Shown here: positions 1-4,676 of the stretch, one piece after another
Layout: every line of letters starts with the position of its first letter
How positions within the stretch are numbered: position 1 is the first letter of the stretch
Source: CAZEJK01 sp964512045
GTDB lineage: Bacteria; Acidobacteriota; Thermoanaerobaculia; Thermoanaerobaculales; Sulfomarinibacteraceae
Length of the DNA stretch: 10,508 nucleotides
Assembly: GCA_964512045.1 (NCBI GenBank)
Contig: CAZEJK010000178.1
Coordinates: forward strand, 1 to 10,508
Direction of reading: 5' to 3'
The notes under the pieces: model-generated
What the model saw: only the letters and a program-made list of their open reading frames with translations
Databases searched by the model: none
What the model was told of the DNA's origin: nothing
Program-made: the position numbers and the translations under genes

Positions 1-886
1 CCACTCGGGCGACTGCCGGAATCACCACTGGCTCTGTGGAGGCTGGCCGGGGGGTCACGAAGGTAGGGTCGCCGGAACGACGGTCGACCACCGAGGCATA
101 CGTGAAGAAGCGGGCGTCGGGGGTCGCGGGTCGTATGACCGCGTAGGCATCGTCGATCTGCCCCTGCACGTCAGCCAGTGCGTCTGTGAGCTGGTTGAAG
201 CTGTACGGCGCCAGGGTGACGGTGAGCTCGTGGAGCAGGGTCCCATCGGCTCGATAGATGTCGACCTCGGCGGCCAGGACACGTGCTGCGGCATTGGCGA
301 AGCCGAGGTTCGTGCGGAACTGTGCGGTGCTGGACAGGTGGAGGAGACGCACCGGCTGGTCGTCCACCGTCAGCGCCTCGAGCGGCAGGGCCGGAACGAG
401 CTGGCCATAGGTGCCGCCGTCAGTGTGATTCGCTGTTCGAGATGACACGAACAACGGCCAGTCGGCGCCCAGGAGGACCGCACCGATGGTGCCGGGTGTG
501 TCGAGGGTGGTTCCGACAACGTCGTCGAGACGGAGTGCTGCGCCCGCCGGGACGGACAATGTTACCGGCTCGGCGCCGGTGTTGTCCTGGTACTGGGGCA
601 TGTAGAAGAGGTCCACCGAAACGTCCAGGGACCACGGGTTGACCATGAACACCTCGGTGAGCCATCGGGTGCCGGCCTCGCCCCAGGAGTTGGCAGCGGC
701 CGGGATGAGGTAGACGGTACTCCCCGGAGCGGCAATCGAGGCCGAGCCAGGCTCACTGAGCTCTGCCCTGTCAGGTGGCATGGGGGCCGCGATTCCGGAG
801 GACATCGGGCTGGCCGCCGGAGCCCAGCTGGCTGCCAGCATTGAGATCGCGAGTATGAGGAAAGCGGTGCGATGCTGAGACGTCAT
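1..886 (-). CDS. Secreted repeat-domain protein of unknown function (N-terminal part, runs off the window start)
   Basis: An open frame runs without a stop from ATG at 886 to the window edge, giving 295 residues; the C-terminus lies outside. The start is set by AGGAGG (complement of 892-897), five bases before the ATG. Residues 1-25 form a signal peptide (positive N-tip, hydrophobic core, Ala-rich end), so the product is exported. Residues ~57-280 form one beta-rich module. It opens with VYLIPAAAN and a TRWLTEVFMVNP stretch, has a Ser/Thr-rich centre with SSRTAN, and continues with FRTNLGFAN and a VDIYRADGTLLHE strand pair. At residues 287-295 VVIPAVARV resembles the module's opening, so a second copy probably starts at the edge. 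I know this style of module from large secreted proteins of Acidobacteriota (memory, not searched). No catalytic motif is visible; a surface, adhesion or matrix role is only a guess. A stem-loop lies just upstream in its presumed leader. Confidence 0.85.
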   Translation of the reverse strand, partial: MTSQHRTAFLILAISMLAASWAPAASPMSSGIAAPMPPDRAELSEPGSASIAAPGSTVYLIPAAANSWGEAGTRWLTEVFMVNPWSLDVSVDLFYMPQYQDNTGAEPVTLSVPAGAALRLDDVVGTTLDTPGTIGAVLLGADWPLFVSSRTANHTDGGTYGQLVPALPLEALTVDDQPVRLLHLSSTAQFRTNLGFANAAARVLAAEVDIYRADGTLLHELTVTLAPYSFNQLTDALADVQGQIDDAYAVIRPATPDARFFTYASVVDRRSGDPTFVTPRPASTEPVVIPAVARV

Positions 887-902
887 TGTTGCCTCCTGAT
901 GG

Positions 903-923
903 CTCGGGCGCAGCTCGCCCGAG
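903..923 (-). promoter_or_regulatory. Strong stem-loop in the presumed 5' leader of the secreted repeat gene
   Basis: CTCGGGCG (903-910) and CGCCCGAG (916-923) are perfect 8-bp inverted arms around a 5-base loop. On the minus-strand transcript the hairpin ends five bases before the AGGAGG of the secreted repeat gene. It could modulate access to that ribosome binding site or act as an mRNA-stabilising stem. It lacks a T-run, so it is not a standard terminator. No known riboswitch core was recognised. Confidence 0.5.
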
Positions 924-924
924 A

Positions 925-938
925 CCGGTTGACCGGTG
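925..938. repeat. Tandem ACCGGT palindromes
   Basis: ACCGGT, itself a 6-bp palindrome, occurs at 925-930 and again at 933-938 with a 2-base gap; a related ACCGGC follows at 941-946. The 8-bp periodicity next to the 903-923 stem-loop could be a protein-binding site or part of the same leader fold. Short GC-rich palindromes also arise by chance at this base composition. Confidence 0.3.
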
Positions 939-1022
939 AAACCGGCGTGTTGTTCGTCTCCACAGCTCGGTGGCGGATCGTTCGGTTCGCGAACTGACCT
1001 GAAGACTGGTCTGGATCCTGCT

Positions 1023-1045
1023 CCGGAAGCCGATCGCTCTTCCGG
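1023..1045. promoter_or_regulatory. Inverted repeat CCGGAAG-N9-CTTCCGG
   Basis: Perfect 7-bp arms at 1023-1029 and 1039-1045 flank a 9-base centre in the divergent spacer between the secreted repeat gene and the GT39 gene. It lies 12 bp upstream of the proposed GT39 -35 box. It could be an operator, or a stem in a long minus-strand leader. A second site nearby, GTTCGCGAAC at 985-994, is a perfect 10-bp palindrome. Confidence 0.35.
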
Positions 1046-1056
1046 TGTCTTCACCG

Positions 1057-1084
1057 TTGAGTACGGAGTGCACTTGAGTATCGT
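1057..1084 (+). promoter_or_regulatory. Candidate sigma-70 promoter for the GT39 gene
   Basis: TTGAGT (1057-1062) and TATCGT (1079-1084) are spaced by 16 bp. Each matches four of six consensus bases, including the most conserved T-A-T..T positions of the -10 box. Transcription would start near 1091, leaving a leader of about 50 bases before ATG 1140. A second TTGAGT at 1074-1079 makes a direct repeat with a 17-bp period, so one copy could instead be an activator site. This is a sequence-only prediction. Confidence 0.35.
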
Positions 1085-1139
1085 TGGGGTCGGAGTGTGA
1101 CGGGGAGCGCCGGTCGTCGCCGCGTTGCTATGCTCGTCG

Positions 1140-2762
1140 ATGACTATGGGCCATCGTCTACGTCGTCATGCCGTCGCCATGATTGTTGTCGCTGGCGCGC
1201 TCGTTGGGACGCACCTGGTGGTGCGGACAGCAGTGCCGGTGGATGAGACCCGATACCTTTCGGTGGCGTGGGAGATGTACTCCAGCGGCGAGCTTCTGGT
1301 CCCTCATCTGAACGGCGAGCCGTACAGCCACAAGCCGCCGCTCCTGTTCTGGCTGATCATCGGGGGCTGGTGGGCTTTTGGAGTGAGCACCGTGTGGGCG
1401 AGGCTGGTGGCGTCGCTGGCTGCGATCGCACTCCTCGGAGGCGTGATGCTGTTGGCTCGATGCCTCTGGCCGGATCGACCGTGGCGGTGGTGGATCGCCG
1501 CCTGGCTCACAGTTGGGTCGTTGCTGTGGGTGGCTATCGCCCCGATGACGATGATGGATGGGCTTCTGGCGCTGTGGGTGGTCCTCTGGATGGTGCTGCT
1601 CGTGAGTCAGGAGCGGTGCCGTTCCTGGTGGAAGTGGCCCGCACTGGCGGCAGTGATGGGCCTCGGGCTGCTGACGAAGGGTCCGGTCATGCTGCTCTAC
1701 ACGGTTCCTGCGGCTGTTGGATTGGGGTGGTGGAGCAGTCGGCAGCATGATCGGAGCTGGCGGGTCGCGCTCGCGGGAAGCGTGGTGATCGGTGTCGGGC
1801 TGGCGGCGCTGTGGGCGGTTCCGGCGGCCCTTGTGGGCGGGGAGACGTACGCACACGAGCTCTTGTGGATGCAGACCAGCGGCCGCGTGGTCGGCGGCGT
1901 GACCGATGCGCATCCGATCTACTGGTACCTGGTGGTTGGGCCGCTGGTGCTGCTGCCGTGGGCGGTATGGCCGTCAGCATGGCGAGCCATCGGTCAGTGG
2001 CGCAGGGTTCTCGAGGAGCGTGGATCTCGACTCCTGGTGGTCTGGGCTCTACCGTCGTTCATCGGGCTGTCCCTGGCGGCCTCCAAGCAGCCTCAGTACC
2101 TGCTTCCCATCGTGCCAGCAGCCGCCCTCTTCGTTGCGGCCGGCCTCGATGTGCTGCATGGCCCTCCTCGCCGTGCCGCGGCGGTGCTCCCCGCAGCGAT
2201 GCTGCTCACGATCGCTACGGCACCACTCATTGCTCGGTACACCTCGTGGTTCGCGCTTCCTCAGTGGGCCACGACGGTACCTGTACCGTTCGCTGCGGTG
2301 GCAACGGTGCTGGCGATCACACCGGTGCTTGTGTCGACCGTGAGCTGGAGCAGGGCGGTGGCAGGGCTGGCAACGGCCACGGTTGGGACGGTGGCCGTGG
2401 TGTCGGCCGGCGTTCTCACGGTGGGCGCGGATGCCTTCGATCTCCGACGACCCGCGCGAGCGGTGGCCGAGCATGTTCGGCGCGAACCATCGGCGCCGAT
2501 CGCGCACGGGGCGTCGTACCACGGCCAGCTGCACTACTTCGGTCGGCTCGAGCGGTCGGTCGAGGTCATCGATCCGTCGTCCGTGGTGGTGTGGTTCGCG
2601 GAGCACCCGCACGGTGTCGCTGTCCTCTACCTGGAGGAAGACCACCCCGCATTGGAGCACGCCGATCTCGTGCAGCGGTTTCGCACACGGACGGTGTCGG
2701 TGTGGACCGCTTCCGGCGTTCAGTCCGCCGAGCGGGCAGGAGCGTGGCACGTCACGCGTTAG
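1140..2762 (+). CDS. ArnT-like GT39 integral-membrane glycosyltransferase (PMT_2 superfamily)
   Basis: The protein has about 540 residues and 11-13 predicted membrane helices, usual for ArnT/PMT-type GT-C enzymes that move a sugar from a polyprenyl-phosphate donor to lipid A, a glycan or a protein on the outer face of the membrane. Numbering from ATG 1140, the first periplasmic loop has the family's Asp-Glu pair (D35-E36, in DETRY), followed by EMYSSGELLVPHLNGE and the HKPPLLFW motif (64-71). A second acidic residue, D140, sits in MTMMDG; LLTKGP has K180; SKQPQYLLP (315-323) matches the ArnT 'SK..YLLP' signature. A small soluble domain follows from ~residue 433. No good ribosome binding site is visible: TTG 1125 and ATG 1146 are alternative starts. 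Its stop is 3 bp from the convergent yitT stop. With no neighbouring glycan genes, donor and acceptor cannot be named. Confidence 0.92.
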   Translation: MTMGHRLRRHAVAMIVVAGALVGTHLVVRTAVPVDETRYLSVAWEMYSSGELLVPHLNGEPYSHKPPLLFWLIIGGWWAFGVSTVWARLVASLAAIALLGGVMLLARCLWPDRPWRWWIAAWLTVGSLLWVAIAPMTMMDGLLALWVVLWMVLLVSQERCRSWWKWPALAAVMGLGLLTKGPVMLLYTVPAAVGLGWWSSRQHDRSWRVALAGSVVIGVGLAALWAVPAALVGGETYAHELLWMQTSGRVVGGVTDAHPIYWYLVVGPLVLLPWAVWPSAWRAIGQWRRVLEERGSRLLVVWALPSFIGLSLAASKQPQYLLPIVPAAALFVAAGLDVLHGPPRRAAAVLPAAMLLTIATAPLIARYTSWFALPQWATTVPVPFAAVATVLAITPVLVSTVSWSRAVAGLATATVGTVAVVSAGVLTVGADAFDLRRPARAVAEHVRREPSAPIAHGASYHGQLHYFGRLERSVEVIDPSSVVVWFAEHPHGVAVLYLEEDHPALEHADLVQRFRTRTVSVWTASGVQSAERAGAWHVTR

Positions 2763-2765
2763 GTG

Positions 2766-3686
2766 TCAGGCCCCGTGCTCCGTCGCGCGCTTGCTTCGCC
2801 TCGGTACACCCCCGTCGGCCTCGATGCTCCGTCGTGGGACGAGACCGCCGACAACCTCCTGGGCTGGGAAGATCGCCGTGAACGCGTTCTCGTCGACCTG
2901 CTGGATTCGATACTTGAGGCGACCGATCTCACTTCGAGCCACCACGACGTACAGGACCGGCTGTGACCTGCGAGTCAACCCCCCGGAGCCCTCGAGGACA
3001 GTGACGCCACGTCCCAGCTTCTCGATGATGACCTCCCGGAGCTCCTGCCACTTCGGGGTGATGATCAACGCCGATCGTGCGGCTGTGAAACCGCTGACTA
3101 CCGTGTCCAGGACCTTGGCGGACACGAATGCGAGCATCAGGGCGATCATCGCTGGTTCGAGGCCGAACACGACTGCGGCGAGGGTGTAGACCAGGAGGTT
3201 GATGAACAGCATGGTCTGCCCGACGCCGAAGCCGAGCCAGCGGTGGGCGAGCCGTCCGATGATGTCGATGCCGCCGGTCGTGCCGCGTCCACGGAAGACG
3301 AGGGCGAGGCCGAGACCGTCGAGCAGCCCTCCGTAGAAGATGATGAGAAGCCGATCCGTTGTCGGGGGCGGCACCACACCGTGCAGCAGGTCGATTCCGG
3401 CGGACAGCGCAATCACGCCGACGATCGTCCGCGACAGGAAGTGGCGGCCGCCGCCGTACCGCCAGCCCAACCAGATGATCGGTGTGTTGATGGCCAAGAG
3501 CACGAGACCCACAGGCGTGCCCACGGAGTGATGCAGCAAGATCGAGATGCCTGTGATGCCACCGGCGACGATCTTGTTGGGCACCATCAGAAAGTCGACA
3601 CCGATGGCGATTACGAGGGAACCCACCACAATCTGGAGGTGGTCGGTGAAGCTCGAGCGGAGAGACTCCAGTCGGGTAGGGGTCAT
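2766..3686 (-). CDS. YitT family membrane protein (YitT_membrane + DUF2179)
   Basis: The protein has 306 residues. Residues ~15-200 hold five to six hydrophobic helices of the YitT membrane domain, including VDFLMVPNKIVAGGITGIS (30-48) with the family's VPN..A.GG.TG pattern, and the RGRGTTGGIDII loop (132-143). Residues ~205-283 form the cytosolic DUF2179 domain: ALIIT, then LGRGVTVLEGSGG (224-236), LYVVVAR, and the VDENAF core (264-269) ending in VVGG. Length and order are those of Bacillus YitT/YpjC-type proteins, whose transport or sensing function is unknown. The start is supported by AAGGAG (complement of 3695-3700), eight bases before ATG 3686. The gene lies 52 bp downstream of the thioredoxin gene on the same strand, so the two are probably co-transcribed. 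Its 3' end meets the GT39 gene almost tail to tail. The basic tail (residues 284-306, RRS...RRSKRATEHGA) looks unconserved. Confidence 0.93.
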   Translation of the reverse strand: MTPTRLESLRSSFTDHLQIVVGSLVIAIGVDFLMVPNKIVAGGITGISILLHHSVGTPVGLVLLAINTPIIWLGWRYGGGRHFLSRTIVGVIALSAGIDLLHGVVPPPTTDRLLIIFYGGLLDGLGLALVFRGRGTTGGIDIIGRLAHRWLGFGVGQTMLFINLLVYTLAAVVFGLEPAMIALMLAFVSAKVLDTVVSGFTAARSALIITPKWQELREVIIEKLGRGVTVLEGSGGLTRRSQPVLYVVVARSEIGRLKYRIQQVDENAFTAIFPAQEVVGGLVPRRSIEADGGVPRRSKRATEHGA

Positions 3687-3738
3687 GACGGTCGCTCCTT
3701 CGTTCGGTTGGGATCTCTCTCGAATCGGGTGTGCTTGG

Positions 3739-4467
3739 CTATCGCACGCTGTCTTGGTTCACGACACTCGCCAGCGTCCTCCACTGGCGGTCTCCCTTGC
3801 GACGAACCTGATGGTCGTCGCCGAGCCGTCCGTTCTCGCGAAGCGTGGCCAGCTGCTCATCTGTGTACGGACCGTCGAGGTCGCCCTCGTGCATGACATA
3901 CCAACTACCGTGCTCAGCGCTTGCAGCCCGCGCGTCGGGCGGCGCCGGATCCGACCGATCACGGCCGGAGGCGCGCGAGAGACCAAAGCCGACAACGATC
4001 AGCGCCACGACGATTCCCAGGCCGATCAGAGTTCCGGTGCGGTCCCGATCAGCGTCTCGGGGTCCAGCGTCGGAGATGCCGAGGCGTGAGCTCAGGGCCG
4101 CCAGGACCGTCGCAGCGGACCCTTGGGCAACCAGTGCTCCGTCCGGTGCATACAGCTTGAGATGAGGGATCGACCGGATGCCGTGCTGGGCGACCACGGG
4201 GCTTTGCCAGTCAATGATGTCGATCTTGCGTATCACCAGCCGGTCTGGATCGGCTGCTGCGAGCCGTTGTAGCGTCGGTTCCAGGGCACGGCACGGAGCA
4301 CACCAGTCGGCGTAGAAGTCGAACAGCACATGTGCATCGCCGTCGATGTGCGCGTGCAGATCGACCCTCTCACCACGGGCGATGGTGGTCATGTCAGCCG
4401 CTATGGCCGTGAGCGGCAAGCAGATCAGAGCGATCAGCAGAGAACGGAGTGAGAGACGTCCTTTCAC
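3739..4467 (-). CDS. Exported membrane-anchored thioredoxin with C-terminal GYF_2 (DUF4339) domain
   Basis: From GTG 4467 the product has 242 residues. Residues 1-24 are a clear signal peptide (KGR, hydrophobic core, AIA-A end). The thioredoxin fold spans ~30-130: FYADWCAPCR holds the C56-x-x-C59 redox pair (CAPC) and SIP places the cis-proline at P101. A membrane helix (~145-163) follows, then a charged linker, then a GYF_2/DUF4339 domain at ~188-234 (WYV...GDLDGPY..EQL..L...GRL). If residues 1-24 are cleaved, the thioredoxin sits in the periplasm on a single-helix stalk, with the GYF_2 tail in the cytoplasm. The frame stays open upstream to ATG 4560, but the extra 31 residues look uncoding-like and would bury the signal peptide. 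No Shine-Dalgarno precedes the GTG; a promoter ending six bases before it suggests a leaderless mRNA. Likely role: periplasmic disulfide reduction or exchange. It probably heads an operon with yitT. Confidence 0.9.
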   Translation of the reverse strand: MKGRLSLRSLLIALICLPLTAIAADMTTIARGERVDLHAHIDGDAHVLFDFYADWCAPCRALEPTLQRLAAADPDRLVIRKIDIIDWQSPVVAQHGIRSIPHLKLYAPDGALVAQGSAATVLAALSSRLGISDAGPRDADRDRTGTLIGLGIVVALIVVGFGLSRASGRDRSDPAPPDARAASAEHGSWYVMHEGDLDGPYTDEQLATLRENGRLGDDHQVRRKGDRQWRTLASVVNQDSVR

Positions 4468-4473
4468 GCGGGT

Positions 4474-4502
4474 ACTGTACCGCGGCGAAGCGCAGGAACC
4501 AA
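4474..4502 (-). promoter_or_regulatory. Candidate promoter giving a leaderless thioredoxin mRNA
   Basis: On the minus strand TTGGTT (complement of 4497-4502), a 17-bp spacer, and TACAGT (complement of 4474-4479) make a reasonable sigma-70 match. Only six bases separate the -10 box from GTG 4467, so transcription would begin at or within a few bases of the start codon. This fits the absence of a ribosome binding site. The -10 box lies inside the 11-bp palindrome GGTAC-T-GTACC (4471-4481), a possible operator. Confidence 0.35.
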
Positions 4503-4527
4503 CCGGGCTCGAAGAAGACGCTTCGCC
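4484..4527. repeat. 9-bp inverted repeat flanking the thioredoxin -35 box
   Basis: GGCGAAGCG (4484-4492) and CGCTTCGCC (4519-4527) are perfect inverted copies separated by 26 bp that contain the TTGGTT -35 candidate. The layout resembles paired half-sites for a dimeric regulator or, if transcribed from farther upstream, a long stem. Chance is possible. Confidence 0.3.
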
Positions 4528-4548
4528 ATCGAGCAACTCAAAATAGAG

Positions 4549-4564
4549 GCGCATGCTCATGCGC
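4549..4564. repeat. Palindrome GCGCATG-CT-CATGCGC
   Basis: Perfect 7-bp arms with a 2-base centre (GCGCATG at 4549-4555, CATGCGC at 4558-4564) lie midway between the divergent thioredoxin and diguanylate cyclase genes. This is the position and symmetry expected of an operator shared by both promoters. No regulator is encoded next to it, so the assignment is speculative. Confidence 0.35.
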
Positions 4565-4628
4565 GACGACTCAGGAAGCCATTACGAGATGTTGACATGA
4601 AGGCGTGGCGATAGGTTTGGAGGTTCTC

Positions 4629-4634
4629 TATACT
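4629..4634 (+). promoter_or_regulatory. Candidate -10 box of the diguanylate cyclase promoter
   Basis: TATACT matches five of six bases of the -10 consensus and lies 42 bp before GTG 4677, giving a leader of roughly 35 bases. The hexamer 17 bp upstream (TGGCGA, 4606-4611) is a poor -35 box. The perfect TTGACA at 4592-4597 is 31 bp away, too far to pair with it, so the site may need an activator. Confidence 0.35.
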
Positions 4635-4664
4635 GCCGTTGGGGGAAGGAAGGGCTGGGATGGA

Positions 4665-4670
4665 AAGGAG
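4665..4670 (+). promoter_or_regulatory. Shine-Dalgarno fixing the diguanylate cyclase start
   Basis: AAGGAG lies six bases before GTG 4677, whereas the upstream in-frame GTG at 4605 has no such signal and would fall ahead of the -10 candidate. This decides the start in favour of 4677. Confidence 0.7.
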
Positions 4671-4676
4671 AGGGCG

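Noticed and set aside
903..923. c-di-GMP (GEMM) riboswitch or intrinsic terminator upstream of the secreted repeat gene
   Set aside because: The GEMM core bases are absent from the leader, and the hairpin has no T-run and ends right at the ribosome binding site.
1158..1913. 251-residue minus-strand open frame opposite the GT39 gene
   Set aside because: It is rich in His, Arg, Pro and Gln with no hydrophobic pattern or ribosome binding site, and it is wholly antisense to a clear GT39 coding sequence. It is a high-GC shadow.
1811..2881. 356-residue plus-strand open frame in another frame of the GT39 gene
   Set aside because: Gly/Arg/Ala-rich composition with no domain signal, and it runs across the GT39 stop into the yitT antisense strand.
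4468..4560. Upstream extension of the thioredoxin gene to ATG 4560 or 4554
   Set aside because: The added 31 residues would precede a textbook signal peptide. They have no ribosome binding site and overlap the candidate promoter and palindromes.
4592..4597. Perfect TTGACA as a -35 box for the diguanylate cyclase
   Set aside because: The good -10 candidate TATACT is 31 bp away, and no acceptable -10 hexamer lies at 16-18 bp.
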